A stretch of 64,000 nt of DNA from Aquilaria yunnanensis (taxonomy: Eukaryota; Streptophyta; Magnoliopsida; Malvales; Thymelaeaceae): contig CM077594.1 of assembly GCA_039654915.1 (NCBI GenBank), positions 99,338,893 through 99,402,892 on the forward strand, in the 5' to 3' direction. Both the position numbers and the translations under genes were made by a program. Shown in pieces: positions 1 through 12,320 of this stretch; within the stretch, counting starts at the first letter, position 1; the number at the start of each line of letters is the position of its first letter. The notes under the pieces are model-generated. The model saw only the letters and a list, made by a program, of their open reading frames with translations. It had not been told where the DNA came from and made no database searches.

Positions 1-328
1 CAAAACCAAATCATCTTCAAAAATCCTTGTGTGATGGTTTGAAACACTAAGTAATAATCCTCCTTGCTGCGTTTGTCCTTACTTCACTACCTTCCTTTCG
101 AACCTTGTCCTATTTGCGAAAGATGATTGTCATGATTCCACTAGTGGCGCGGGCTTGGACGCCTTGTCAGCAAGTGTACTCCACGCTTCTCTTTCCTTAG
201 TACGTAGAAAGGGAAAACGTTCTCTCCCTAAGTGTTTTTTTTTATCTTTCTCCCTAACATCTCTCTGTATTATTTCATGTTCTCCATTTGAAACTTTTAG
301 TTGGCCTTTTTTTTTTTTCTATTAGAAG
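1..328. other. No gene seen at left edge
   Basis: AT-rich sequence with T runs. It directly precedes the universal stress protein fragment and could include its old promoter, but no motif is strong enough to call. Confidence 0.4.
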
Positions 329-479
329 ATGGGTGGCACGATAAAGGTTGGACTGGTGCTGGATTTCTCAAAGAGTAGCAGGAACGCCCTGTAGTGGCCT
401 ATTGGCTACTTGGCCGACAAAGGGGACACACTTTTTATCAGTCACACCAACCCCAATTCGACTGCCAAGTCTAGCAAGG
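329..479 (+). pseudogene. Universal stress protein (USP) exon 1 fragment, broken
   Basis: The frame opening with ATG at 329 reads IKVGLVLDFSKSSRNAL, then a TAG stop at 392-394, then continues in the same frame with LADKGDTLFISHTNPNS and ends at AAG followed by GT, like a 5' splice site. Plant USP-A proteins carry a closely similar N-terminus (GVA.DFSKSS..AL.WA...LADKGDTL..IH). The in-frame stop replaces the Lys-Trp region, so the fragment cannot make a full protein. Short remnants near 4491-4550 and 5431-5505 may be later USP exons, but this is speculative. The sequence after the donor site recurs at 3908-4085. Confidence 0.7.
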
Positions 480-660
480 TGTAGCTACTATGAACATTAT
501 GTTATTATCACAAACTGTGGAAGACATAAGCCAAGGAACATAAATAAGCAAAACATAGAAATGTACTGCATCACATGAAAACCTTAGTAAATTAGAAACT
601 GGTTTATTGGTTGATTTCATGGTGATGTTGTAATAAGTTATCTGGATGATTCTGAGATGC
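480..660. repeat. Direct repeat, copy 1 (partner at 3908-4085)
   Basis: About 180 bp beginning with the GTAGCTACT block and containing GGAAGACATAA and CATGAAAAC.TTAGTAAATT. It is recognisably the same as 3908-4085 in the same orientation, about 3.43 kb away. It lies where the first intron of the USP fragment would be, so the duplication may be of USP intron sequence. Confidence 0.6.
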
Positions 661-1700
661 ACCTAGGTGCTTATGCACCAAGTCAGTCAGTGGACGATTT
701 CCGTTAATTTTGGTTGAAATGGTAAGTTTTGGCTATTAGGATAGAGTCAGCTTTGGATATTTTATTTATGGTTAGATTAGATTTTTTTTTTCAACGAAAA
801 TTAATTAGACATTTATCTCCTCCAATAATGTTTGTTGCGTTTCTTGTTTTCAACAATTCTTCATCTTCACGTAAATAGTCTTCGAGTCCATTTATGTCAA
901 AAAAAAATAGCCGGTATAGTTATTTTTCTTTTCTAATTATTTGCAAAGTGCACAAAAAAAAAATTTTGTTCTTTTTTTCACATTACCCTTTTTTATAACA
1001 TTAAATATGAATGAAATAAATAAACTTAAAATGATAAATATGGTAATTATTTAAAAATGAGTTTATTCATTTTTTTTTTTGCATAATCGATATGTTCAGA
1101 TAATTGCATATATTCGAATTCTAGTTTCATACAATTTGTTTACAGTTTAATACATTAAAAATTCATTGCAAGTTTTTGTTAAACTTTGTGAAGCATATTT
1201 AATTTCCTATCATAGAAACTCAATTTGTATAATATGAACTCAAATTTTTTTTATAGGAAAGTATTTTTTTTCAATAGATATCTAATTTTGTACATTAACA
1301 TTTCAATTCGATACAATAAGAACATAATTTTGATAAATAAAACTCAATTTGACATAATAAGAACCCAATTTCAAAAACTGTACCTTAATTTCATATAATA
1401 GAAACATAATTTTATACAAAAGAAACTCATTTTTATACATCGGCGTTCCAATTTGGCATAATTAGAACTCCACACTTTTACAATATGATCTTAGTTTCAT
1501 ACAATACAATCTTAGTTATATTTGGGAATTGTCTTCAGGCTCTATTTCCTCACCAATTGAAGTATTTAGTGCATCCTCACATTTCATTCTTGTACCTGTA
1601 TATTATGTAAAAAAAAATACTCAATTTCACACAAAGTTCATAGTTTCGTACAAATAAATCTTAGTTTTATACAATTCATTTTTAGTTTCATGCAATAAGA

Positions 1701-1702
<2 letters not shown>
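661..1702. repeat. AT-rich region with degenerate short repeats
   Basis: From about 1130 to 1700, variants of an AACTCAATTT.ATACAATAAGAA unit recur every 25-35 bp on average, strongly diverged. No coding frame is supported. It may be the subterminal part of an old DNA transposon. Confidence 0.4.
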
Positions 1703-1760
<58 letters not shown>

Positions 1761-1769
1761 ATACACACA
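1703..1769. repeat. (AC)n microsatellite
   Basis: An almost uninterrupted AC dinucleotide tract to about 1755, then an interrupted tail with ATACAC units. Confidence 0.95.
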
Positions 1770-2995
1770 TGAATCAGTTTATAATACCCAAAAGCATACA
1801 TATATATTGGGTTGTATTAGTGGGAAAATCTACAAGCATACAACAATCCCATATGAACACATAATACACAAACAGTACCATACCTTCCTACTCTGAACAA
1901 CACCGTGTACATCCACAATTATACATTGTTATAATCATCATACACCCATAACATTAATTCTGACACCCAAACAGTAATTCACTTAGATGCCCTGACCATA
2001 CTTTATGGTGCTAATTAATATACAAGAATCCACAAGCAGCTATACAACCCTCATCTACAATGATAAAATCAAAACCCAAACCCATAATTAACAATAGCAA
2101 AAAGCCAAAAAACAACAATAGATGCCAGCAGCATACTTGTCGGTCATAAACAACATTCAATCGCCAAGAAAATAAAACTTAATATTTCAACCATCGAATC
2201 GATTCTCTGCCATTTTGAAACCCATATTCACTACATACAATCGTTCGGTAAAAGTATACAAACCGTTAGTAGAATCACACAATCTTCTGATTAACTGCTG
2301 GAGCCACTACCCTCTACGATATGAACCATATTCCCTACACACAATCATTCGGCAGAAACATACAAATCGTTAATGAATTCACACAACCTATCCACACACA
2401 ACAAAATACTATTTCAACAAAACCACACAAAATTAAAATGACACAAACATCCCACAGAACCTTATACCTCATAATTGTTCAACACTGCAATCCAACCATA
2501 CAACTAGACACAACAAAAATACCCCAATAATAACACTTATCACAGTTATACAACATGTACTTAGTATAATACATACCTGTCTACAGAAAACACATCAGAA
2601 CGACACTTTAACTCAACCCAGTAAATAACACTTCATTACCACATGCAAAATACACCACTTTCAACTAGATCCAAACCATCCAAAACGTTCATAGAATAAC
2701 ACAACTTCACAATTTTTACTTAATGCATTTGCTCAGCAGAAACATACAAACTGATGACAGAGGCACACAAACCATTAACACAAACTTACTCTGCCACCAA
2801 AACCACAAAAAAAAAACCCACTAAAGAACTATACAAAACATTCACAGACTAACCCCAACTTTTCACCCATCATTACTTCTTCCAACTTCCCCCCAGAAAA
2901 CCATTCAATTCCATCTACTTCAGCCCTGCTTATGTTCACACAGTTTCTAACTGAATTTAAACAAAAAAAACCCATCATCTTTGAAACGGCAACAT
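1770..2995. repeat. A/C-rich intergenic DNA with a ~105-bp direct repeat
   Basis: No credible gene. The block around 2221-2283 (CCATATTC.CTAC..ACAATCGTTCGG..) recurs at about 2326-2388 with substitutions, and a weaker copy lies near 2730-2770. The strand bias (A and C rich) runs across the whole stretch. Confidence 0.45.
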
Positions 2996-2998
2996 ATC

Positions 2999-3172
2999 TT
3001 TCTTCTTCTCCGATGACTTGCACCCCTCACTAGAACGAAATCGCGAACCTTGTTTTTCTCCTTCGTGGTCCTAATCGCATACCTTCCTTCTTCCCCGACG
3101 ACTCACACCCCTCACTGGAACAAAATCGCGAACCTTGCTTCTTTCCTTCGTGGTCCTAATCGCCGTGATCGG
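2999..3172. repeat. Two tandem ~88-bp units
   Basis: Unit 1 is about 2999-3085 and unit 2 about 3086-3172. Both contain CACCCCTCACT.GAAC, AAATCGCGAACCTTG and CCTTCGTGGTCCTAATCGC. It is more GC-rich than its surroundings. The following sequence to 3300 is also GC-rich and holds a telobox-like CCCTAAACCC, which may be the relic of a promoter/5' leader or of a captured sequence. Confidence 0.6.
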
Positions 3173-3907
3173 AGAGACTCCTAGACTGTCTTCGCTCCCA
3201 CCGCCGCCAGGCCAGATTTTGTGCCCAAACTAGTCGCTGTCGCCACGAGCTCTAGGTTTCCCTAAACCCGCCGACGGAGAATGTGGTTTCTTTTTTAACA
3301 GGAAATCTTATTTTGCTTCTATCTTCGCGTTGTGTGTTTTAAAGCATGTTTTTGTATGGAAAAAAGAAGCTAAATTAGTGGCTCTTGATTAATTATCGTG
3401 CTTCCCTTACTGATTTGAAAGCGTGGTAACGGATTTAATCTGTTAGTAACATTAACAATGTTACTAGGTGTATTATACACCAAGGAGGACAGTCTCCAAT
3501 CTCAAGTTATCTAATGCTACTGAAATTGCTACTTGGGTGTTTCTGCTTCACTGCAATGAATGAGAAATCATTATATGTTAGACCTCATGGCTTTCAAAAA
3601 ATAACCTGATTGCATTTCCATAAAAAAGTATGAGGAAAACCTAGAACCTTTGCATGTTGGGTATATTATACTTTCTTCAAACACTTGAATAACCTATATC
3701 TATCTCACTAACAAACACATTCATATTTTTAAAATCTAAAGCAAAAACTTAGTAACAATTAAGTAGGGACCTAGAAACTATTGTTTGAGTTGCAGATTGT
3801 GGTGCGGGATGTTGGTAGAGAATGAATTCTGATTCAACAAATAAATAAATTTTGTAAGTAAGTGTTTTGGGTGGAGGAGAACAAATGCTTATTAGCTACA
3901 CTTAGAG
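3173..3907. other. No gene seen
   Basis: GC-rich to about 3300, then AT-rich with no coding signal or recognisable element end. Confidence 0.35.
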
Positions 3908-4085
3908 TAGGCACCCTATAGCTACTGTTAACATTAATTTAGTACCAAAGACTTTGGAAGACATAACACAAAGAACAGAGATAAACAAAATATACAAACA
4001 GTGCATCGCATGAAAACATTAGTAAATTATTATCTGGTGGTTTTTGTGGTTGTTCTTGATGCTACTTGGATAAATTGTCTATTAT
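3908..4085. repeat. Direct repeat, copy 2 (partner at 480-660)
   Basis: It shares with copy 1 the blocks TAGCTACTGTTAACATTA, GGAAGACATAACACAA and GCATGAAAACATTAGTAAAT, with scattered substitutions and small indels. Same orientation as copy 1. Confidence 0.6.
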
Positions 4086-5506
4086 TGATTTTGGTTAAAT
4101 TAGTGGCGTGTAGTTAGATAAGTATATCAAATAAATTAAAAATAAAATGAAAGTGAAATGTGTGTGTCAAAATTTGGTACTCCTTACTACTGCAGTTACC
4201 TCGTCTAATTTGGAAATTGGAAATTATGTATGAGTTGCAAATGCGAGTTAGATATGTTCATCTTAACAAAAAAAAATTAGTCAAACTGAAATTGTAGAAC
4301 CCATTCCAAAATCTTGTCCAACCAGTAATATAGATGTGAAGTTGCTTATATTGGTGATATTGATATTTGGCTGGAAACAGACAAACTTCAGTTATTGAAT
4401 CATTTTGATAGTAGTATGAATTGATGCGTAAATGGGAATTGAAGATGGGAGAAATTACATCTACCCTTGTCTCAATGTCCACTTTTTACGCTATTTGCAG
4501 CCTGAATGAAGATGCCCAGGGAATATGAGGTGTAACTGCTTCTGTAAAGGTAGTTTGGGTATGCCGAATTCTTTCTATAGAAGATGAAGAAAAAGTACTA
4601 CTTTAAAACATGATGTATTTGTACATGTATATGTATTCCTCCACTAAAGGGATATGGAAACATGGGTATGGCTCATATGGGAAGGAAATATGGCAACAAC
4701 TTTTTGTAAACATCTGAATATAAAGAACGTGGGTTTAACCTCAACAATGCGTAACTTTTTCGGAAACAGAAATGCGAAAATTCTGAGAAAATTGGAGTTG
4801 AGAGAACATGATCAGTTCTCAATGGAAAAAAAAACTGTAAGATTGGACTTGTGTCGTGATCATAATATTTATGGCAAAGTTGTAAATCGGGGTTAAAATG
4901 GGTGAAGTCAAATGAGAAGTAAATGAGGTAATGACGCGTATAGTTTAATATGGATAGATTCAAAAATCGCAACGTGTTAATTTTTAGTGTATTTGAAAGT
5001 ACACGTGTCGAGCAGAATTTGTTTTCTGAATTTTAAAAATATGTGAAAAGACCATTTGCCTAATATACATGCTTTCATATCTAGTTATAGATTGTGGTTT
5101 GTGAAAGTGCAATGAGTGGATGGGTTTTATTCGACCCAATCTATTTAAAAAAGGGTAGGATGTAGATGTAAAAATTGTCCACCCGATGGATAATGAGTAA
5201 GATACGGGTAGGATGTCTAAGTTAGCCAGTAGGATGTGAGAATATCCTCATATGACCCAAATTTGACCCATTCGTAACCCTATAACGGTGAAGATGCTTT
5301 TCTCGTTGAACCAAATTGTCATTTTTATTTGTATCAGGTTATATTTTAGAGCTATAAGCTTGTTGAATGCTGCTCATCTTTTTCATTCTTGGCATGGTTT
5401 ATTTATCTTCTATTTAAATTCTTTTATTGTGTGCAACTGGTCAGCTACCAGCTGGCAACCCTACCATTGGGTAAATGGTGATGTATGCCCAGTATGTTAA
5501 AACTTG
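4086..5506. other. No intact gene; possible USP exon remnants
   Basis: Mostly AT-rich. At 4491-4550, TTTGCAG is followed by CCTGAATGAAGATG..GAATATGAGGTG, reminiscent of the PEVMK..YGV exon of USP proteins and ending before GTAG. At 5480-5505 GATGTATGCCCAGTATGTT resembles the CPV.. end of USP. Both contain stops and are weak matches. Confidence 0.25.
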
Positions 5507-6108
5507 AGGTAAAATTACCAAAACTTCGCTCCTAAGGTTTATTTGAATCTACAATTTATCCTTGTTATTTTAAATACCTACACTTACATCCTGAACATCG
5601 AAATTCACCATTAATACAAAAAAGGAAGAATCCTCTTTTACCCCCAAACTTTTGCCCACAAAACTTTTTCTCTCTGAACTTTTGCATTTAACTCCCCTAA
5701 ACCACTCTTCTCACTCTCCTTCAATTCGCTTCAAGAACAAATGAGAAACTCCTACCAAATTACTCGATTGCAGTAAGCCCTATAAATGTAGGGCCAGTTT
5801 CTTGTAAACTAAATTCTAGTAAAGCCTAAATGCTAAAGTCGATTAAGAATAGAGAATTTAGAGTTCCACTTAATCAACAAATCAGACCATCTTCTTGGGT
5901 CTTCAAGTTCGTCCCGTCTTTTTTTTTCTTTTGGGGGCAAGGTTTTTAAGGAAGAAGGATGGAAGGGTAAAGGTAGCTATTTTCTCCTTTCTTTGATAAC
6001 GGTGAATTACAGAGTTAAATGTTGAGTGGGGTAAGTGTAGATATTTGAAATAGTAAGGATAAAACTGTAGGTTTAAGCAAACTCCATAAAGATTTTGGTA
6101 ATTTTCCC
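5507..6108. mobile_element. Non-autonomous Mutator-like element with 9-bp TSD
   Basis: Flanked by a perfect 9-bp duplication TAAAACTTG (5498-5506 and 6109-6117). The terminal inverted repeats are about 105 bp, beginning AGGTAAAATTACCAAAA on the left and, read on the opposite strand from the right, GGGAAAATTACCAAAA. They stay alignable through CCTACACTTAC. Nine-bp duplications and long TIRs are the hallmark of the Mutator superfamily. The ~390-bp interior has no transposase and no identifiable captured gene. A related TIR is seen at 40768 and 41251. Confidence 0.88.
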
Positions 6109-6117
6109 TAAAACTTG

Positions 6118-6620
6118 GTCTCTGGTGTAGCATTTGCAAATCCATCGGAACAAATTTCTTCCATTTACTACTTCATTAATTTGTGTGCCTTCTATGCAGT
6201 TTCTTGTTTCATGTTTAGAAGATGATAAATGCAGAAAATGTTTCAAATTCTTTGGCGTGCAATGCACATTTATAGACATTTTTCAGTGACACAAGGCAGG
6301 CGGCAGCATTGTTTGCCATCAGTTGGTGCACCAAATGATAGCGACTACTCGGTAGAAACTTAAAGGATTTGATTGAACATTTGACAGAGGAAACGCCAAT
6401 TTTGCTCATACTCTAAAACTTCAAGGACCAGTATCACAGGATAAGATAAAATTTTTACCAACACTATTTTACACATTCAATTGAAGATGCAAACTTCAAC
6501 TGACCCCGCTGGCGCTGGACCTGGAGGGGGACGATAGGCTCATTGCCAACAGTCGTAAACTTGGGCGCTTTTTTTTCCTCTGGTTAACTTCGACCGACTG
6601 GTGTTTCTAGTTGTAGGAAG
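6118..6620. other. Upstream region of the RH50-like gene
   Basis: No separate gene is seen. Composition rises in GC from about 6500, consistent with a 5' leader just before the ATG at 6621. No clear TATA box was found. Confidence 0.35.
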
Positions 6621-9600
6621 ATGCTGGCGAAAGCATCCGTCTTCTCTTATCCAGCTTCGTCTCCGATTAACCGCAGCCGGCGGCGTAATCTGGCGGTGGT
6701 GAGAGCCGCATTTATTCGGACGCCCTTGGAAACTCCCGGTGCCTACCAGCTGTTCGACGAAGAGACCGGTGAAAAGTTTATCGTTTGGGGCGGAATTGAG
6801 CCCTCCGACGACGTCATCCCTCCTAAGCATCTTCTTCACTCCTCCAATTGGAATTCTCCAGGTTCTTCTTCTTCTTCCGACTCAAGCAATTTGTGCTCTA
6901 CGTTTTGTTCAGTCTTCCTTCTCCACCTGCTGGTTTAGTAGTAACAGTTGTGTTTGTGTTCCATAGCTACAAAGTCTTCGGCCCGGAATGCGGGCAACCA
7001 TTCTGCCGGTTCACCAACTACGAGTACAATGGCTTCTTCTTTTGGAAGACTTAAGGCGCAGAGGGTAAAAGCCCTCGTCAAGAGGACTTCCAAGATGAAG
7101 CAGGATTTAGCTGATATTCATGAGAAAAGAGGTCAAATGTCTCCGTTGTCAAAAACAGACAGGGGGGCTTCCAAAATGACTGGGAAATTTGAAGCTGTGG
7201 AGGGCCCTGAGACAGAACATCTCTCGGAGCTCAAGATTGCTCCTTTCAGGCCTCACGAGCCGGACAGTGAGACGGATGAGCTAGAGACTCCAGTTCGACA
7301 AGTCTCTGCTGCTCGCTTAAGAGGATGGGGTGGTGGACCACCAATCCACATTCCCAGACACGAATCTGCAGAAATCACCAAAGCACGGATTAGAACACGC
7401 GCAGACAGTGGATTTTTCAGTCGGAAAACTTTCGGAGATTTGGGCTGCACTGGATATATGATCGAGTCATTAAGACAACAGTCCTTCCTGAGTCCTTCGC
7501 ATGTTCAGGTATAGCCAATATTGGAGCTACTGAAAAAGATAAAAAGGGGAAAAAGATGCGGGTAGCGTAATTTGTTTAAACATAGACTTGACTTGTCCGT
7601 CCCAAAAAGTGATAAATCAGGCATCATTCCCTAGATATTGAACTTTTCTGTTGAAATGGAAGAGTTGAATCTACTAATGAATTGCAAACAGGGTACGGTT
7701 GACTGACTTGTCAACTACGAACTTAACATATAGTAACCCAAAAAATACTGGTTGATTGCAGGCTTTAGCTTTTGCGCCTATAGTTGAGGGAAGTACTTGT
7801 ATCGTAGCTGATCAAAGTGGCTCAGGCAAGACATTGGCTTATCTTGTACCTGCAATTCAATGTCTGAGAGAAGAAGAACTCCAAGGAGTGAGCAATACCT
7901 CACCTGGAAGCCCTCGAATGGTTGTAATAGTGCCAACTGCTGAACTGGCTTCTCAAGTAAGTTCCTCAATTCTCAGGTTGTTTCTTTTCTTCCAAATTGG
8001 TCACTCCTTGCTGCTTGTTCCAACCTGTAAAATCTGTAGGATTGCAGACATTGTCAGTTTGTTTGGTAACAAGTCATACCAAAGAATTGTTGTTCTGTTA
8101 AATTAAATTACTGTTTTGAAGTTCTAGGGTTTTGTTCTCCCATATACAGACATTTATTTTTCTTTGGGAGGCCCCGCTAAAGTATGTCTGGAAGAGTGAG
8201 TGAGTTAAAACAGTGGAAAATGTTAGAGCCAATTTGTTTTAAATTAAACTTGATGTATTATTGTGCATTTTTCTTATATGTAGTGATTATTTGCCAAACT
8301 GTCAATTTATTGAAACCTTACGCCTTAAGAAGTCCAAAAAAGTAACTTTAAAATACTTTTTTGTGAAAAGTAAGTATTTTTATTAATTTTTCTCTTTTTT
8401 ATGTTGGATAAAATACAATATCAATAAAAAAATACATGGTTTTTACAAAAAAAAAATATATATTTTAGTGTAAGGTTTCAATTAATTTATAATTTGGACA
8501 AATAATGAATATATAAGAACAATGCACAATATTGCGTAGCTCTAATATGTTGCTGGAAGGAGACGAAGAAATTTGATAGGAGAACATGCATTTAAAACTT
8601 TCCTTGATGAAGAAAAGGGGGAGAAAGAAACAAGTCAATTAATGGGTAATCTCTTTCTGGTTTGGGATGATTGGAATTTGTTGAGCAGGTCCATCAAATG
8701 AGGTCTAAGAAATGGTAGGGTTTTATTCTGATGTATGGAACTTCTTGATCCACGGTTGGAAAAGGGATTTTGCTTTTGTAATGCGCATGAAATATAGGAT
8801 GCACCATCCTGAAAATAGAATCATAGAACTGCTAACTTAAGGTTTGAATTTTTGCAGGTGTTGACTGCCTGCCGGTCAATGTCAAGATGTGGTGTTCCAT
8901 TCCGATCAATGGTTGTAACTGGAGGTTTTAGACAAAAAACCCAACTGGAAAATCTACAAGAAGGTGTTGATGTTTTGATTGCAACACCTGGTCGTTTTAT
9001 GTTCCTAATCAAGGAAGGCTTCCTGCAGCTGTCAAATCTTAAGTTGTAAGTTCATTTTATCGAAGGTTTGCTTTGTCATAGCAATTTATGCAAGTTTATG
9101 AGAATTTACTAGTTTATCATATGCCCTTTGGATCCCTTTGGTACCGCATCATGACTCCTATATGACATATGGGACCATTTAGGTTCTGGCATATTCCAGG
9201 CACTGATGTAACCTTCAGATTTTTTACATTGTCTGTATCTTTCTTAAATTTAGAACCTACTTGACTAGGAAAGCTGTAGACAATCCTTACCATTCCGATT
9301 GACCCTTCCATTTGTTGAATTTGGTGTAGTAGACATGAAATTCTCAGGTTATTTGAAAATATTGGTATTATGATGTCTTAAATGGTTAGAGGGTCTAGCG
9401 TGATGAGTAATGTTAAGAATTTCAATTTCTATTTATTTTATTTCCTGCAGTACTGATAAAAAGGAAAATCTCTTACAGTGCAGTCTTGGATGAGGTCGAT
9501 ATACTCTTTAAAGATGAGGATTTTGAAGAAGCTTTGCAGAGTTTGATAAACTCTTCACCAGTTACAGTGCAATATCTTTTTGTGACTGCAACTTTACCAA

Positions 9601-10694
9601 TTGAGATATACCACAAGTTAATTGAAGTTTTCCCTGATTGCAAAGTAGTAATGGGCCCCAGGATGCACCGTATAAGCACAGGCCTTGAAGAGGTTGGCTC
9701 TTTCTATCAGTTTATCTGATTTATGTGTTTTTCATGGATGCGTATCTGCAAACTTGAGTTTGGACTATTGCTATGGTCCTGAACAGGTGTACTTTTGAAA
9801 ATTCAAATCTTTTACTATTTTGGCATGCTATGAAATTTGAAACCGATACATATGTGGCTGTTTTTATGTCCTTTATGTATTTGTTGGAGTTGGAATATGT
9901 ACATGTGCATCTATATGGACTTTTTAACTAGTCAGGAATGTACAGGTTCTTGTTGATTGCAGTGGAGAAGGGGCAGAAAGAACTCCAGAGACGGCATTTC
10001 TCAACAAGAAAGATGCACTTCTGGAACTTGTGGAGGGAAATCCAGTTTCAAAAACAATAATTTTCTGCAATAAGGTGCAGTTTGTAAGCTTAATATCGCT
10101 GTTTCCTTTCGAGCAACATGGGAACTACTTTTGTTTCCCGTGTTTATATCCTTCTGTTATTTGCTAATTGCTCCTTTCTTCATGTCAGATTGAGACATGC
10201 AGGAAAGTTGAGAACATACTTAAACGATTCGACAGAAAAGAAAGCCATGTACGAGTTCTACCATTCCATGCTGCCTTGGCACAGGAAACCCGGCTTTCAA
10301 ATATGAAGGAATTCAATGAATCTAGGCCTGAAAACGTATCTACATTTCTGGTTTGCACTGACAGGTAATCAATGTTGTCTTAATTTCTCTGTCTTGTCAA
10401 TTGTTCTGGTGCCCTGTGTTGAAAGCCTGGCTATGGTACTGAGCTGCATCTTATGTAAATTATGGCAGGGCATCACGGGGAATTGACTTTGCAGGTGTGG
10501 ATCATATTATACTGTTTGACTTCCCACGGGAACCAAGTGAATATGTTCGCCGTGTAGGAAGAACTGCCAGAGGTGCTGGAGGGAAGGGCAAAGCTTTCGT
10601 CTTTGTAGTTGGGAAGCAAATTTCCCTTGCACGAAGGATAATAGAGAGGAACAAGAAAGGCCATCCACTGCATGATGTACCGCCCGCCTACTAG
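6621..10694 (+). CDS. RH50: DEAD-box ATP-dependent RNA helicase 50-like, plastid-targeted
   Basis: Eight exons fit by splice sites and phase: 6621-6861, 6967-7508, 7762-7956, 8858-9045, 9479-9692, 9946-10074, 10189-10364, 10469-10694 (636 aa). The first ~30 residues are Ser/Arg-rich like a chloroplast transit peptide. Motifs in order: Q motif 236-261 (FGDLGCT..M..L ending SPSHVQ), motif [10 protein letters not shown] 277-285, Ia-type PTAELA, TPGR, motif II DEVD 393-396, motif III TAT 425-427, motif IV IIFCNK, motif V SRGID 564-568, motif [10 protein letters not shown] 589-596. The N-terminal [20 protein letters not shown] and [15 protein letters not shown] blocks match what I recall of plant RH50, not RH39. 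Arabidopsis RH50 is reported to act in plastid 23S-4.5S rRNA maturation. Odd points: DEVD for DEAD, TAT for SAT, and PTAELA for PTRELA. The orthology call is from memory. Confidence 0.88.
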
Positions 10695-11388
10695 TACCTA
10701 CCAACTACTAAAAACAAGCCCCATTAGATATTTGTAGAGATTTGAAGTCGGCATGTCAGTTCCTTTTGCATAGATTTGGTCGACTCGGAAACGTCATGCC
10801 ATTAACTTGGACTCGTAGCAGCTCAGTGCAACTCACGAACCACATGTACTTTAACTTTGCAGTGGTTTAATCGAAAGAAAAAAGGCGCGGGGTGTGTCAC
10901 ATAATACCTTCATTACTGGCATTTTAATCTCTCATCACAGTAAGTGGTTGTTTGCCCCAATACCCATGCTTCCACAAGAGAGGAACACATTGCCCATGGT
11001 TTGGATGCGCCCATGTTTTCTCTTCGACTTGAAACATGGACTTTTCACCGCTCTATGGGATTCTCATGATCTTAGGTCCAGCCTGGATCGTTTTGCTCTT
11101 GCCATGTTTCACCTCAACAAATGCCTCATACATGTATTTGTGAAAGCTCAAACCCTTAACCTTTTTAAGTTATGGGGTGCATGCACTACTGGATCCCAAT
11201 CTCCCCCTTTAATCTGGACAATGATTTTTTTAAAGAATTATTAATAATTATTTTGATATATGGTCATTATTCACTTAACTTGTATATCAGTTGGAACTTA
11301 ATACTTAAAAAATTTCAAGAAGTTTTCAAATAATTTTTGAAACTTTTTGGATATTTTTATTAATTTTTCTTTTTCTTCGCTTGGCACC
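10695..11388. other. 3' flank of RH50-like gene, no other gene
   Basis: It contains the presumed 3' UTR and downstream sequence. One 116-residue open frame at 10894-11244 has no recognisable domain and is judged chance. The AT-rich end precedes the hAT element. Confidence 0.4.
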
Positions 11389-11855
11389 AGGGGCGGCGCC
11401 ACCTTGGTGTGAGTGGTGGCACCACTGAGTTTTGGTAAAAATATGTACTTGCTACATAATCTTTAAAATAATATTTATTCTGCCCCTAAACAATTTTTAG
11501 TAATGTCTCCACTGAAGTATAAGTGCATTAATATAGTTCTGATGAGTGAGTAAAATGAAAATATGTAAAAGTTAGTAGCAAAACTACAAGACATAAAAAT
11601 TATTAGTACTACCATAAAATTTGACCTATAAATCTAGTAAAAAGAGGAATATTATATATTCTCTCCAACGCAAAAAAATTCGCGAAACAAAAGCATGTTA
11701 AAAACAATAAATAACCTAACCTAAGCCTAAAGCAGTCATAAATCTTTACTTTTCATTATAAGTTATGTCATCAACCTCTTAGCTATTGCGTATTCATCCA
11801 AAATTATTGTCTGACATTTCAAATTCGTCCTTTGATAAATAGTTAACGTTGTTAG

Positions 11856-12288
11856 CAAGGTTGTTAAAAATGCGATTTAGATCGTAGGATCGCACGATCC
11901 TACGATTTAGATCCAAAAAAGCTATTTGAATCGTAGTAAGATCGATGGTGTTGTAGGATCGCAGTGGGATCGCGTTTTAAAGCCTAAGATCGTAGGCAAG
12001 GATGATCCCACTGATCCCGGGCTTCCTTTGTTCCTCTTGCTTCATCACTCCTCTTGCTTCATCACCGGCCGATTGATCACCGTCTTGCTCCTTTGAAATC
12101 AGGCTTTCTCTGTTACTCCAGCCGATGGATCAAACTCACTTTGCTCTAAATTTTTTTCTACTGGATGCTCAAATAATTGAGTTTCTCTTGTTTTATCAAA
12201 GTTAGTCAAAGTTTGGCTTTTGAATGGTAAGAAATTTCGGTGAGATGAGAAAGGAAGATGAGAGTTTGGGAGAGGAAGATGAAAGTTT

Positions 12289-12320
<32 letters not shown>

